NCBI GenBank assembly: GCA_964474905.1
Contig: CAYYUP010000004.1
Coordinates: forward strand, 1 to 64,000
Direction of reading: 5' to 3'
DNA from: JADJRG01 sp964474905
Lineage (GTDB): Bacteria > Myxococcota_A > Polyangia > Nannocystales > Nannocystaceae
Length of the DNA stretch: 64,000 nt
The position numbers and the translations under genes are program-made. The notes under the pieces are model-generated. The model had not been told where the DNA came from and did no database searches. It saw only the letters and a list, made by a program, of their open reading frames with translations. Below are positions 37,662 to 47,186 of the stretch, piece after piece (position 1 is the stretch's first letter; each line of letters begins with the position of its first letter).

Positions 37662-39974
37662 TCAGTCGATCGTCGGCGTGACACCCATCTCGGTCATCAG
37701 ATGCTCTGCGTGATCGACTGCATCCATGATCCAGAGCACGTAGCGGATATCGACGTGGATCGAGCGGGTGATCTCAGGCATGAAGATCCAATCGCTGGCC
37801 ATCGCCTCGTAGTTGCCGTCGAAGACGAGACCGATGAGTTCGCCGCGGGCGTTGAGGGTTGAGGAGCCAGAGTTACCGCCGGTGATGTCGAGATCGGCGA
37901 GGAAGTCGATCGGGATTTCGGCGAGGTCGTCGTCGACGTAGGAGCCGAACTTACGGGCCTTGAAGGCGTCGAGCACCGCCGCGGGCGCGATGAAGGGCTC
38001 CTCGCCGGTGTGCTTGGCGACCATCTCGGAGAGCACCGTGAAGGGGCGGTAGAGCGGCGCGTCGGGACGGGGTCGGTAGCCGCGAACAGTGCCGTAGGTG
38101 ACGCGCAGGGTGCTGTTTGCGTCGGGGGCGAGCTCTTTGCCGTTGAACTCGCGGAGGGCCTGGATGTAGCGCGGTCGGAGGGCAGCCATCGCTCCCGATG
38201 TGCGCTCGTTTCGCTGCTCTCGCTCCTTGACCTGTGGTTCGAGGGCGAGGGCGAGGCGGATAAAGGGATCGCGGTTGCGCTTGAGGGAGGAGGGCTTGGC
38301 CCGCTTGAGCAGACGGAGGCGGTTTTTCTTGTTACCGAGCTTGGTCGACTTGTAGAGGCGATCGAGGGTGCTGTTGATCGCTGCCTCGTCGTAGGGCCCG
38401 TCGCCGACGATCGTCGCGAGCGCGGGGGGTCTGTTTGCTTCGGGCAGACGCGCCGCACGGGTCAGGAAGAGCTTGAAGATCGCGCGGTCGAGGTCTGGAT
38501 CGTAGACCTCTTGGAGGGAGGCGAGCCTCTGCTGGCGGCGTGCAAAATCACGTTTTTGGAAGCCCGGGGCCCGCTCTGCGTCGGGCTTGCGGCGTTCCTC
38601 TGCCATCTTGAGGATTGTCTGGGCGGCGCCGAGAAGGCGGGAGCTCCGGAGAAGCTCGCCCTCGGCGGTGTCACGCTCGCGGGTCGCTAGATTGGCCCGG
38701 TCGAGTTCGGCCATCGCAGTGAGCACGCCGCCGTACTTGGCCTTGCGCTCGGGGTCGGTGTCGATCCAGTTGGCAAGCTCGCCCTCCATGCGCACTCGTT
38801 CGTCGGCGAGCTTGCCCTTGACCAAGCCGTCGAGCATACCGCGATAGTTGGTCAGGTAGTTGCTGAGGCCGCGATGACGCGATGCCGCCTTGATGGCGAT
38901 GTCTTTGCGGTCTTGGCTGACGGCATTGAGGGTCGCCAAGTACTCCTCGAAAAGCGCGATCTGTCGCGGGTAGTACCACTCTGCGGCCTCTTTGGCCTCG
39001 GCTGCAGTGAGCAGCCGCGAGGTGCGACCGGGGTACCCGGCGACCATCGCGAAATCGCCGGCGTCGAGCTGCTCGCTGGCGACGCGGAGAAAGTGCTCGG
39101 GCTTAAAGGGCACGTTTTTCGGGGAGTAGTCTGCGGGCGTGCCGTCGGGGGCGACGTAGGCCCGGAGGAACGAGAAGTCACCGGTATGCCTGGGCCAGCG
39201 CCAGTTGTCGGTCTCTCCGCCGTAGACACCGACACCCGCGTGGGGGGCGTAGACCAGGCGTACGTCGCGGATTTCGAGCTGCTCGATTTGATAGAATTCG
39301 GCGCCCGAGTAGTAGCTGGCGACCCGGCAGCGCGTATGGGGGGTGGCCGCTTCGCACTCGCCGACGATGTCCTTGCGGCGTTGCTGAATCGACTTGAAGC
39401 GCTCTGTGTCGCTGACCTTGTCGAGACCGTTGAGCACTCGATCAGTGACGCGTGCGAAGGCGCGGGTCACGTACACGCGCTGTGTCGCACTGCCCCTCTT
39501 CTCGTCTGCGCGGGTTTTGGCCAGGTAACCATGGACCAGCAGGTTGGAGTCGGGGGTGGAATTGTGCTGCAGGTAGCCGGTGACGCAGTGGTGGTTGGTG
39601 ATGATCAAACCTTCGGGGGAGACAAAGGAGGCCGAGCAGCCGCCGAGGCTGACCACGGCGGCGAGCGGGAAGGCCGTCGGGTCCGTGAGCTGGGCGGGGT
39701 CGAGCTCAAAGCCGGCCCTCTTGAGCGACTCTGTATGGCTGGCGAGCTGGGTTGGCATCCACATGCCGCCGGGGTTCTCGAAGGTGCTCGCGGTGCTCCC
39801 AGGAGTCCCGCCTGTCGCCGTCTCGGCGCTCGTCGCCGGGGTCTCCACGGGCTCGGCGCTGCCGGTTACGCACCCGAGCCCGAGCACGGGCGGGGCAAGC
39901 GGGAGAGCAGCGAGCACGAGGGCGGCGAGCACTGGGAGTTGGGGGAGCGTTCGGTGGTGGGTCGAGCCGCGCAT
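37662..39974 (-). CDS. S46 family dipeptidyl-peptidase (DPP7/DPP11-like)
   Basis: 770 residues from the Met at 39974 (MRGSTHHRTL); two upstream starts at 40004 and 40103 are in frame but give a long n-region. A hydrophobic signal ends in LGLGC, a possible lipobox (Cys35). The S46 triad is visible: His in GLIITNHHCVTGYL, Asp in RWPRHTGDFSFLRAY, Ser in DITGGNSGSSTLNARG. S46 enzymes remove dipeptides from peptide N-termini in the periplasm; here, together with the myxobacterial lifestyle, it suggests use of prey-protein peptides (inference). Downstream terminator shared with the OmpA-like gene. Confidence 0.88.
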   Translation of the reverse strand: MRGSTHHRTLPQLPVLAALVLAALPLAPPVLGLGCVTGSAEPVETPATSAETATGGTPGSTASTFENPGGMWMPTQLASHTESLKRAGFELDPAQLTDPTAFPLAAVVSLGGCSASFVSPEGLIITNHHCVTGYLQHNSTPDSNLLVHGYLAKTRADEKRGSATQRVYVTRAFARVTDRVLNGLDKVSDTERFKSIQQRRKDIVGECEAATPHTRCRVASYYSGAEFYQIEQLEIRDVRLVYAPHAGVGVYGGETDNWRWPRHTGDFSFLRAYVAPDGTPADYSPKNVPFKPEHFLRVASEQLDAGDFAMVAGYPGRTSRLLTAAEAKEAAEWYYPRQIALFEEYLATLNAVSQDRKDIAIKAASRHRGLSNYLTNYRGMLDGLVKGKLADERVRMEGELANWIDTDPERKAKYGGVLTAMAELDRANLATRERDTAEGELLRSSRLLGAAQTILKMAEERRKPDAERAPGFQKRDFARRQQRLASLQEVYDPDLDRAIFKLFLTRAARLPEANRPPALATIVGDGPYDEAAINSTLDRLYKSTKLGNKKNRLRLLKRAKPSSLKRNRDPFIRLALALEPQVKEREQRNERTSGAMAALRPRYIQALREFNGKELAPDANSTLRVTYGTVRGYRPRPDAPLYRPFTVLSEMVAKHTGEEPFIAPAAVLDAFKARKFGSYVDDDLAEIPIDFLADLDITGGNSGSSTLNARGELIGLVFDGNYEAMASDWIFMPEITRSIHVDIRYVLWIMDAVDHAEHLMTEMGVTPTID

Positions 39975-40106
39975 GGCCTGAAGACGTAGCAGATCCGAGC
40001 CCATGGTGGGGTACGCATAGGGGGACCGCGCACTAGCGCGATTTTTGCGAAGGGCACGGTCATCAAGTGGCGTGATTGGGGGCTCGCGGTGATACCCTAG
40101 CAAGCC

Positions 40107-41150
40107 GTGTCGAGGCCCCGCGTCTCCCTACTCGTTGGCAACCCAAGCGCACGTACTGGCAGGGCCGCCCGTGCCATCCAGCACGCGATGGAGGCGCTCG
40201 ATCGCCGGCGTCTCGACCCCGAACTGTTCGCGACCCTTCCCGACGGGGCGACGGTGCCGGCGTTGGCCGACAGGCTCGAGACCGACGATGTCGCGCGGGT
40301 GATTTACCTCGGAGGTGATGGGACCTTCGCGGACACCGCAAAGGGCATCATCCTCGCCCGCGAGCGCCACGGTGTAGATGTACCGATGGGCATGTTGCCG
40401 ATGGGGACCGCCAACGATCAGGGGCGATCGTTTGGGGTGCACGCAGGCATCAAGGCGATCGAGCGCAATGTCGAGATCATCGCCGAGGGCATCGAACAAT
40501 GGCTCGACGTCGGCCGCGTCAGCGCCATCGACAGCTCTGGTGAGGTGGTGCTTCAGGATCTTTGGTTCGACAGCTGGGGCGTCGGTCTTTCGGCGCAGAT
40601 CCTCGCCAGGCGCAACCGCGATCGCGAGCGTGTGGCCAAGGTGCCGATGCTCCGCCAGATCTACCGCGACAAGGCGGTCTACGCTCGGGCGGCCTTCGCT
40701 AGCTATTTTCGCAGCCTCCTCGGTCGCTCGCGATTTGCCGCGGCGGTGACAGTCGACGGCGTTTGCCATGAGTACAAGGGCTGCACAGACATCGTCGTTA
40801 AGGGCACGATGCTCTACGGTGGTGATTGGATCTTTGCCCCGGAGGGCAAGCCCGATGACGGCAAATTTGAGGTCATCATCATGAAGCGACACGCGGATTG
40901 GGTGGCGGCGACGATCACCGCGCACAAGCGTAATCCGGTGACCGCGGATGATCTCGCGGTGCTTGGTCTGCGGCGTGCAGAGATCCCGAGCGGCAAAGAC
41001 ATCGAAATTCAGATCTTCCGACCGCCGCGACATCGCAAGCTCTACGCACAACTCGACGGCGAAGAGCTGTTCTACTGCGATCATTATCGGATCGAGAACC
41101 TCTTCCACTACCTTCGGATCATCGTTCCCATGGATCCGCATTGGATCTGA
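40107..41150 (+). CDS. Diacylglycerol/lipid kinase family protein (YegS-like)
   Basis: 347 residues from a GTG at 40107. The DAGK catalytic motif GGDGT (YLGGDGTFADTAKGI) sits near residue 70 and is preceded by LLVGNPSARTGRA. The C-terminal part has the second lobe with DVGRVSAI, WFDSWGVGLSA, and a phosphate-contact stretch KGCTDIVVKGTMLYGGDWIF. The substrate (diacylglycerol, ceramide, sphingosine or another lipid) cannot be told from sequence. It lies upstream of the DUF3829 lipoprotein gene with 13 nt between, so the two form a unit. Confidence 0.82.
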   Translation: MSRPRVSLLVGNPSARTGRAARAIQHAMEALDRRRLDPELFATLPDGATVPALADRLETDDVARVIYLGGDGTFADTAKGIILARERHGVDVPMGMLPMGTANDQGRSFGVHAGIKAIERNVEIIAEGIEQWLDVGRVSAIDSSGEVVLQDLWFDSWGVGLSAQILARRNRDRERVAKVPMLRQIYRDKAVYARAAFASYFRSLLGRSRFAAAVTVDGVCHEYKGCTDIVVKGTMLYGGDWIFAPEGKPDDGKFEVIIMKRHADWVAATITAHKRNPVTADDLAVLGLRRAEIPSGKDIEIQIFRPPRHRKLYAQLDGEELFYCDHYRIENLFHYLRIIVPMDPHWI

Positions 41151-41163
41151 GCCAGATGTCCAG

Positions 41164-42183
41164 ATGACCACCAGACGCCTAAAAAACTTCCACTGCGCTG
41201 TTTGCTCGATTCTGGTGTTGGCTCTGGGAAGCGCGCTTGGTTGCACTCAGGACACCTCTGAGCAGCTCAAGGGCGCGATCGAGGAGGAGTTGCGAGAGCG
41301 CTTGGCCCAGGAAAAACGCGCTGGGGGGGCTGAGGGCGTGAGTGCCCAGCCCGAGTTGCTGGCGAACAAGCTCAACCTCTATCTCGATTGCGGTCGTGCC
41401 ACTCAAGGGCTGGTGCGCGAGAGCTACCGCTCCTATCGCGAGTGGATCGGCAAGGACGGTGAGTTGCGAGCTGCTGCGGTGGCTGTGCCCCTGGTGTCTG
41501 ACACGGCGATCGCGAGCTGCGAATCGGCGGCGAAGACTGGTCGGCATCTGCAGCCGCCCCAACCAGAGCTCGAAGCGGCCACGGTCGCCTACGTCGAAGC
41601 GCTCCGAAGCTACTCGACACGTCTAGAGGAGGTCGTCGGCATTCTCGGGACTGCGGTTGTCGGCAAGAAGGTTGATCCGGTGGCGACCTTGACGATCCAC
41701 GAACTCGCGCCGAGCCTGGACGCGGCCTACAACGCCTGGCTGGACGCCTCAAAGGTATTCACGGTGGAGATCAACGGCACTCAAGCGCGTGTCGATGCAG
41801 CTGTGCTCACGCGGATCGAAGAGCGCGTGGGCAAGGGCGCCGAGTTCCACACACGGGCCTTTGTCATCGCTTCGCGGCCGCTGGTCCGCTGCCTGACCTC
41901 AGAGCCAGGTGTCGCCTGTGAGTCGGCCTTCTTCGCGCTCGAGCAGGCGCACGGTGAGTTGCACGGCTATCTCGAGGTGCACCCCGAGGAGGCCGCGAAG
42001 GTCTTCTGGCTCGATCAATTTGTGGCGAGCGCCGACCAGTACTACGAAGTTGCACGGGCGTTGCTCGAGAAGGTGCGCGCGAGCGGTGTCGGGGCCGAGG
42101 AGGTCGGCGCTGTGGTCGATGAATTTAACGACCTGCTGCGCGAAGCCGGCCACTTGAACTTCGGTCGCCTCGACGCCCGTTAG
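41164..42183 (+). CDS. DUF3829-like lipoprotein
   Basis: 339 residues from the ATG at 41164. It has a lipoprotein signal ending ALGC (Cys27). The rest is helical: NKLNLYLDCGRATQGLVRES, YRSYREWIG, and YVEALRSYSTRLEEVVGIL, consistent with the DUF3829 helical fold. The C-terminal pair (AFFALEQAHGELHGYLEV; EVVDEFNDLLREAGHLNFGR-like) is also helical. Family function unknown. It follows the lipid-kinase-like gene by 13 nt and ends 3 nt from the convergent DUF4388 gene, leaving no room for a terminator. Confidence 0.65.
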   Translation: MTTRRLKNFHCAVCSILVLALGSALGCTQDTSEQLKGAIEEELRERLAQEKRAGGAEGVSAQPELLANKLNLYLDCGRATQGLVRESYRSYREWIGKDGELRAAAVAVPLVSDTAIASCESAAKTGRHLQPPQPELEAATVAYVEALRSYSTRLEEVVGILGTAVVGKKVDPVATLTIHELAPSLDAAYNAWLDASKVFTVEINGTQARVDAAVLTRIEERVGKGAEFHTRAFVIASRPLVRCLTSEPGVACESAFFALEQAHGELHGYLEVHPEEAAKVFWLDQFVASADQYYEVARALLEKVRASGVGAEEVGAVVDEFNDLLREAGHLNFGRLDAR

Positions 42184-42186
42184 GGC

Positions 42187-44262
42187 TCACATATTGTTGA
42201 TGTACTGGATGGCGATCTCGCAGTAGGGATTGACCTCGAGGGCGCGATCAAAACTCTCTCGGGCGTTGTCGGTCGCACCGAGGCCGAGCAGGACTGCGCC
42301 GCGGTAGGCGTGCACGAGGTCTAGATCGGGCTCTCGTTGCTCCGCGTAGTCGAGCAGCTCGAGGGCGTCTTGGGCCGCGGCCGGGTTGCCTCCGGCGGCG
42401 CGGTAGCGGGAGAATGCCAGCGCAGCGTGCAGCACCGCGACGTCGTAGCCATTTTGGTAGGCCTCTTCGAAGAGGGCGCAGGCGGCCGCATAGTCGCCCT
42501 CGTTCATGGCTGCGACCGCATCTTGATAGCGGGCACCGCCGATGTCCCCGTGCTCCTCGCCGAGAGGCAGGTCATCGGCGAGGTCGGCGAGATCATCGAG
42601 TGAACTCGAGGCATCGTCGGCGCTGAGATCGATGTCGTCGAGGTCACCGAGATCGATGTCGTCAAGATCCTCGATGTTGCCGAGGTCGATGTCGCCGAGG
42701 TCGATCTCATCGAGGTCGCCAAGCTCGTCGGCGAGTTCGTCGAGGTCACCATCGATGTCGCCGAGGTCGATGTCGTCGAGGTCGTCGACGTCCTCGATTT
42801 CCTCGATCATGCTGACCTCTTGGAAGCCGGAGCCCTCGAGCTCGGGGAGCTCCTCGAGGCCGGAGAGTTCGTCGATCTCGAGGGCCTCAACCTCCTCGAG
42901 GCCGGAGAGTTCCTCCAGAGGGGTTGCTTCGGATGATTGATCGGCGCGGGGTGCCGTGGTCTCTAGCTCGATGTCGCCGAACTCGTCGAGATCGCCGAGA
43001 TCGTCGAGATCGCCGAGATCGAGATCGTCGAGATCCGGGAGGGCATCGATGTCGCCGAGGTCGAGGTCGTCCTCCACGGGATCGTCCTCTTCGATCATCT
43101 CGAGCATCTCGTCGTCGGCCAAGAGTTCGACCTCGTCGTCGAAGGTCTCTTCGTCGAGCAGTGAGCCTGCGATGTCGTTCTCTTCGCGGATCGGCGGGTC
43201 GTCGTCGAGGTCGCTGAAGTCGGCCTCGTCGTTGGTGTCGATGATCTCGGAGCGGATTCTTGCCTGGAAGTCGCGGGTATTGAGGACGACGCTCTCGTCT
43301 TCGTCGAGGGCGGCGACGCCGGCGAACATCTCCTCGTCCTCGGTGCGCAGGGCGGGCATGCGCGAGGTCGACTGGGCCGCCTGGGGCAGGCGATTTGGCA
43401 GCGGCGTGTCCTCGTATTCGCCGATGACGCTGGCGGGCTCGAAGTCGGGTGTCAGGTCGGCGTCGCTCTGATCTTTGGGCTGGAGGAGCGGCTTTTTGGG
43501 CCGCGGCCTGGCCAGCAAGCGGCGCTCCTTGAGGTCGACGATGCCGGCGGCGATGAGCCCGTAGAGCAGGGTCGTCGTGCGGGGCACCGGGAGGTCGAGA
43601 GGTTGGCTGAGCAGATCGTCGACGCTGCGGCTGCCGTCGAGGCAGCGGAGCATATAGACTTCTTCGGGGATCAGATGCAGTGACTCTGGGTTCTTGGACC
43701 AGGTCTGTTGTGTGATCGGGTATTTGCTGGCGAAGGGACGGAGCGCGTGGCGGGCCCGGTCATTGGAGTAACGGGCTTGGATCGCCGAGAGGATGATGTT
43801 CTCGTTGCACTCGCTTGGCGGGGCCTCACCGGTGTCGTCGCCTCCGGGTTTGAACTGAAAGCGGCCCTCCTCCCAAGAGAAGATGTCGCCGATCTTGCCG
43901 CGGAACTGGGCCTCAAGGCCGTACTGGAGGTTGCCCTCGGAGATGAGTCCCATCTCGATGAGATGTTCGCCTTGTTTCTTGCCGGTGCGGCGGACGGCCT
44001 CTAGCGAGTTATCGCTCTGCTCCTGCGTGATCACGCCGACCGAGGCGAGCACCTGACCCAGGCACTCCGTGATCACGTTAGAGCGGACCGAGACCGGTTT
44101 GCCGGCGCGGAAGAAGACGACCTTTTTGGTCTGCCCGTTGAGCAGGTAGAGGCTGCCGGTCACCGCGGCGCGGGCGATCTGCCGAAGCAGCTGCGGAAAG
44201 GGGATGCGCTTGAGCGACCCCTTGGTCGGGAACCCAGTTTCGGTGTCGGCATGCTCGGTCAT
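42187..44262 (-). CDS. DUF4388 protein with acidic LDDIDLGD repeats and TPR-like end
   Basis: A 691-residue protein. Residues 10-120 match DUF4388 (PATAN-like): GSLKRIPFPQLLRQIARAAV, SLYLLNGQTKKVVFFRAGKP, GKIGDIFSWEEGRFQFKPG. A helical middle part (SRSVDDLLSQPLDLPVPRTT) follows. Residues 290-560 are extremely acidic, made of repeats such as LDDIDLGDI, LDDLDLGDL and LEELSGLEE. The last 110 residues (YQDAVAAMNEGDYAAACALF; AYRGAVLLGLGATDNARESF) are TPR-like. DUF4388 proteins are frequent in myxobacteria and other gliders, often with response regulators. Its exact role is unknown. Confidence 0.75.
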   Translation of the reverse strand: MTEHADTETGFPTKGSLKRIPFPQLLRQIARAAVTGSLYLLNGQTKKVVFFRAGKPVSVRSNVITECLGQVLASVGVITQEQSDNSLEAVRRTGKKQGEHLIEMGLISEGNLQYGLEAQFRGKIGDIFSWEEGRFQFKPGGDDTGEAPPSECNENIILSAIQARYSNDRARHALRPFASKYPITQQTWSKNPESLHLIPEEVYMLRCLDGSRSVDDLLSQPLDLPVPRTTTLLYGLIAAGIVDLKERRLLARPRPKKPLLQPKDQSDADLTPDFEPASVIGEYEDTPLPNRLPQAAQSTSRMPALRTEDEEMFAGVAALDEDESVVLNTRDFQARIRSEIIDTNDEADFSDLDDDPPIREENDIAGSLLDEETFDDEVELLADDEMLEMIEEDDPVEDDLDLGDIDALPDLDDLDLGDLDDLGDLDEFGDIELETTAPRADQSSEATPLEELSGLEEVEALEIDELSGLEELPELEGSGFQEVSMIEEIEDVDDLDDIDLGDIDGDLDELADELGDLDEIDLGDIDLGNIEDLDDIDLGDLDDIDLSADDASSSLDDLADLADDLPLGEEHGDIGGARYQDAVAAMNEGDYAAACALFEEAYQNGYDVAVLHAALAFSRYRAAGGNPAAAQDALELLDYAEQREPDLDLVHAYRGAVLLGLGATDNARESFDRALEVNPYCEIAIQYINNM
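42983..43018. repeat. Perfect 18-bp tandem duplication in the acidic repeat region
   Basis: TCGTCGAGATCGCCGAGA occurs at 42983-43000 and again at 43001-43018. It lies inside the acidic-repeat coding part of the DUF4388 gene; many imperfect 9-bp units surround it (about 42590-43080). Confidence 0.85.
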
Positions 44263-44469
44263 GGATCACTCGACGATGTCACGCTGCCGGTGACGGATGC
44301 GCTGAGGGCAGGCTGGCACAGCGGCCATGCTAGCGCCAAGAGGATATCGCGGCCGTCGGAGCGGGGAAGGCGCGCTCTGCGGCCTTTGGCCCTTGGCAAT
44401 ACGAGGTGCGAAGGGGCTCAGAGGCGTCGCTTTGTCGCTCTCGGCTGCGATGCCGGGTAGGATTCGGCC

Positions 44470-45219
44470 GTGCAAACGCCAGTGGCAGTGGTCTTGGCGG
44501 CGGGAAAAGGCACGCGGATGGGGTCTGATCTGGCCAAGGTCCTCCACCGCGTCGCCGACGCGCCGATGGTGTATTTTCCGATCCGAGCGGCTCTCGCGGC
44601 CGGTGTGGGTGATGTGGTCGTGGTCGTGGGCCATCAGGCGTCGACAGTCGAGGCTGCGGTCACCGAGGCGTTCCCGACCGTGCGCTTCGCCGAGCAGCGT
44701 CAGCAGCGGGGGACGGGTCATGCCGTTTGTTGCGCCCTAGAGGCGGTTAGAGGCGATTCTGGGCAGGTCCTGATCCTCAGCGGGGATGTGCCGATGCTGC
44801 GTGAGCAGACCTTGCGAGAGCTGCTCAGAGCGGCCACTGCTTCCTCTGCTGGGGTCGCTCTGACTGCGTTTGAGCCCGTGCATCCCGCTGGTTACGGGAG
44901 GATTCTCAGGCAGGGGGGGCGGGTCGTCGGGATCCGGGAGGAGGGCGATGCGACGCCCGCCGAACGGGAGCTGCGTGAGTGCAACGCAGGGGTCTACTGC
45001 GCTGAGTTGGCGCTCCTCCGCGAGATCCTGCCGAAGCTCGGGAGTGACAACGCTCAGGGGGAGATCTACCTCACGGATTTGATCGCGGAGGCGGCTAAGC
45101 GCGGGCAGGTCGCGGTGGTCGCGGTATCCGCAGATGAGGTTGCCGGGATCAATACACCCGAGCAACTCGCCCAAGTCGATGCCCGTCTGCGCAAGCTCAG
45201 CCGCGAGATCGACCACTAA
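44470..45219 (+). CDS. Stand-alone GlmU-like nucleotidyltransferase
   Basis: A 249-residue protein with a GTG start. It corresponds to the N-terminal pyrophosphorylase half of GlmU: VVLAAGKGTRMGSDLAKVLH, RQQRGTGHAVCCAL, LILSGDVPML, NAGVYCAEL, NAQGEIYLTDLIAEA, and INTPEQLAQVD. It should transfer uridylate to a sugar phosphate, likely GlcNAc-1-phosphate. The left-handed beta-helix acetyltransferase half of classical GlmU is absent, so acetylation would need another enzyme. Its 3' end overlaps the convergent receiver gene by 23 nt. Confidence 0.82.
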   Translation: MQTPVAVVLAAGKGTRMGSDLAKVLHRVADAPMVYFPIRAALAAGVGDVVVVVGHQASTVEAAVTEAFPTVRFAEQRQQRGTGHAVCCALEAVRGDSGQVLILSGDVPMLREQTLRELLRAATASSAGVALTAFEPVHPAGYGRILRQGGRVVGIREEGDATPAERELRECNAGVYCAELALLREILPKLGSDNAQGEIYLTDLIAEAAKRGQVAVVAVSADEVAGINTPEQLAQVDARLRKLSREIDH

Positions 45220-45580
45220 CCGATTTGAGCTCGGCGAGCAGCGCGTTGATCGTGTAGGGCTTTTCGAGGAAGGCGTCGGCTCCGGCTGCGAGTGACTGGC
45301 GGGCCTCGCCGCGGGCGGTGCTCGCAGATACAGCGATGATCGGCAGGTCGCGCAGGGCCTCTTGCTCGCGGATGGTGCGGATCAGGGCGAGGCCGCCGCG
45401 ACCGGGGATTCCGAGGTCGACGAGCAGAAGATCTGGGAGCCGGGCACTGAGGTAGCGAAGCGCGTTTGGGCCGTCGCTAGCGGCCTCTACTTCGATGCCC
45501 TTAAGCTCGAGGATCCGCTGGGCGAGCTGCACGTGACTGGGCTCGTCCTCGACATAGAGCACGAGCTTGGGCGTGGGCAC
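45197..45580 (-). CDS. Single-domain response regulator (CheY-like)
   Basis: 127 residues from a GTG at 45580 (MPTPKLVLYVEDEPSH). The frame is open further upstream but without Rec sequence. The acidic pair is E11-D12, the phosphorylation site is D55 (LLLVDLGIPG), the switch Ser is S85 (IIAVSAST) and the Lys is K107 (FLEKPY). No output domain. It acts as a phospho-relay or adaptor. It lies 55 nt upstream of the divergent Omp85-like gene, whose operon ends in a histidine kinase, so a functional pairing is possible. Confidence 0.87.
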   Translation of the reverse strand: MPTPKLVLYVEDEPSHVQLAQRILELKGIEVEAASDGPNALRYLSARLPDLLLVDLGIPGRGGLALIRTIREQEALRDLPIIAVSASTARGEARQSLAAGADAFLEKPYTINALLAELKSVSGRSRG

Positions 45581-45635
45581 AGGTCGAGAGTAGCAGTGCA
45601 GTCCGCTTGACAGGCGCTGAAGTACACTGCTGTCG

Positions 45636-47186
45636 ATGTCCGATCGCGACCGCGCCCTGTCCGGCCGAGTGCAGCTCCGCGCTGCTTTCGGCTGGATCTG
45701 CGCGTTGCTGGTCGTATGGCTCGGATTGCGCCCGCTGATGCTGCACGCGGCGCCTGCAACTCCGCCGGCGACGACCACGGACGTCGACTCAGCCGGCGCT
45801 CAAGGGGGCTCTGATCCGGGCATCTCTCAGCGTCTTCTGAGGATCATCGATGTGTCGATCGTCGGCGCCGAGCAGGTCTCTGATTCGCAGATCGTTAAGG
45901 CTCTGGAGAGTGAGGCGTTGACCGTCGGTGCGCCGATCGTCTGGCCCGAGGATCCGCGGGTCCAAAGGGCCCGCTCGCGCCTCTTAATGACCGGCTACTT
46001 CAGCCGTGTGACCCTCAAACTGCGGCCCGTCGCCGGCGACGATGAGAGTGCCATACTGATCGTAGACGTCGATGAGCGCGCCTCGTTGACGGTGACGGAT
46101 GTCTTCCTTGGGTCGTCAAAATTGACGGCGTTTCACGGCGGTCTTCAGCTCGTCGAGCGCAATTTTCTTGGCCGTGCGATCCACCTCGGCGGGGGTTTTG
46201 TGTGGGGCTCGCAGCCGCGGCAATTGGCAAAGGCGCGGCGACAGCAGGGGGGCCGACTCTTTGTCATGGCGCCGCGCCTGCCGGGCACTCGGGTTGGCCT
46301 TCGCGGCACCTTTTATGCGCTTTCCGCGAGTGAGGCCTATCGGGTCGCAGGGGCCCTCAACGACCCCGCTCCGCGCCTTTTTCGCACCCTCGAATACACC
46401 CGCGTCGGCGGCATCTTGGGGGCCTCCTTTCCGATTACCTCGCGCTTTGGTTTTGGGATCGACTACCGCTTTGAGCAGGTGAACGCGACGCCGCCGGACG
46501 ATCCGATTTACGTCGCTCCCGATGGCGGCACGACGGCGCTAGAGCTCGGTCTTTTGCCGGGATCGCGGCGCCTGACCTCGACGAATTTTTCGATCAGCTG
46601 GGACGGTCGCGATCGGGCGGCCCACTTTGGGCAGGGCGGGCGTTTTGCCCTCGACCTCCACCTCTCCTCGCCTTTGGTCGGCAGCGAGTACGAATTTATC
46701 CGCCTGGTCGCAGGGGCAGGTTATACATTCCGCTTGCCGTGGCGTCATTGGATCACGCCAAGCATCCTCGCCGGTCAGGTTGCCGGCGAGGCGCCGCGAT
46801 TCGAGCGCTTCTACGCCGGTGATCTCAGCGAACTGACCCCAGGGCGTGAGCTCGGGTTGCTTTACTCGACGCGCAATCCCTTCGATCTTCTGGGCACAGG
46901 CATCGACACGCGGACCTTCGGTGAACTCTTTGTGCGTGGCGACTTAGAGTACATTTGGCCGCTTTTTAGGCGTTCACGACTGCGCGGCCTCGAGGGTGGA
47001 CACCTCTTTCTTGGAGCCGGGATTTTCACGATCACCGGTGGTGCAGACGAGCGTCGTGGGTGGCGATCGAGCGGCCAACTGGCGGCGCCACTCGGGCTAA
47101 ACCTCAACTTTGGGCTCCGTCTCGAGACAGCCCTTGGTACCCTCGATCTGTCGGTTGGCAATGCCCTGCGGAGGTCGCCGATTTGA
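45636..47186 (+). CDS. Omp85/BamA-like outer-membrane protein
   Basis: A 516-residue protein with a signal-like segment (FGWICALLVVWLGLRPLMLH). After it comes one POTRA-like domain (IIDVSIVGAEQVSDSQIVKA; SRLLMTGYFSRVTLKLRP). The remaining residues are amphipathic beta strands of a 16-strand barrel (VGLRGTFYALSASE; FGFGIDYRFEQVN; GGRFALDLHLSSPLVGSEYE), with the C-terminal region GLNLNFGLRLETALGTLDL. It is shorter than BamA (five POTRA, about 800 residues) and more like single-POTRA Omp85 members. The stop overlaps the TTG start of the DUF4390-like gene. Confidence 0.8.
   Translation: MSDRDRALSGRVQLRAAFGWICALLVVWLGLRPLMLHAAPATPPATTTDVDSAGAQGGSDPGISQRLLRIIDVSIVGAEQVSDSQIVKALESEALTVGAPIVWPEDPRVQRARSRLLMTGYFSRVTLKLRPVAGDDESAILIVDVDERASLTVTDVFLGSSKLTAFHGGLQLVERNFLGRAIHLGGGFVWGSQPRQLAKARRQQGGRLFVMAPRLPGTRVGLRGTFYALSASEAYRVAGALNDPAPRLFRTLEYTRVGGILGASFPITSRFGFGIDYRFEQVNATPPDDPIYVAPDGGTTALELGLLPGSRRLTSTNFSISWDGRDRAAHFGQGGRFALDLHLSSPLVGSEYEFIRLVAGAGYTFRLPWRHWITPSILAGQVAGEAPRFERFYAGDLSELTPGRELGLLYSTRNPFDLLGTGIDTRTFGELFVRGDLEYIWPLFRRSRLRGLEGGHLFLGAGIFTITGGADERRGWRSSGQLAAPLGLNLNFGLRLETALGTLDLSVGNALRRSPI

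Noticed and set aside
42590..43080. Dense short repeats that could be taken for a CRISPR or other array
   Set aside because: Repeats are 9-18 bp without unique spacers and translate in frame as LDDIDLGD units, so they are coding repeats.
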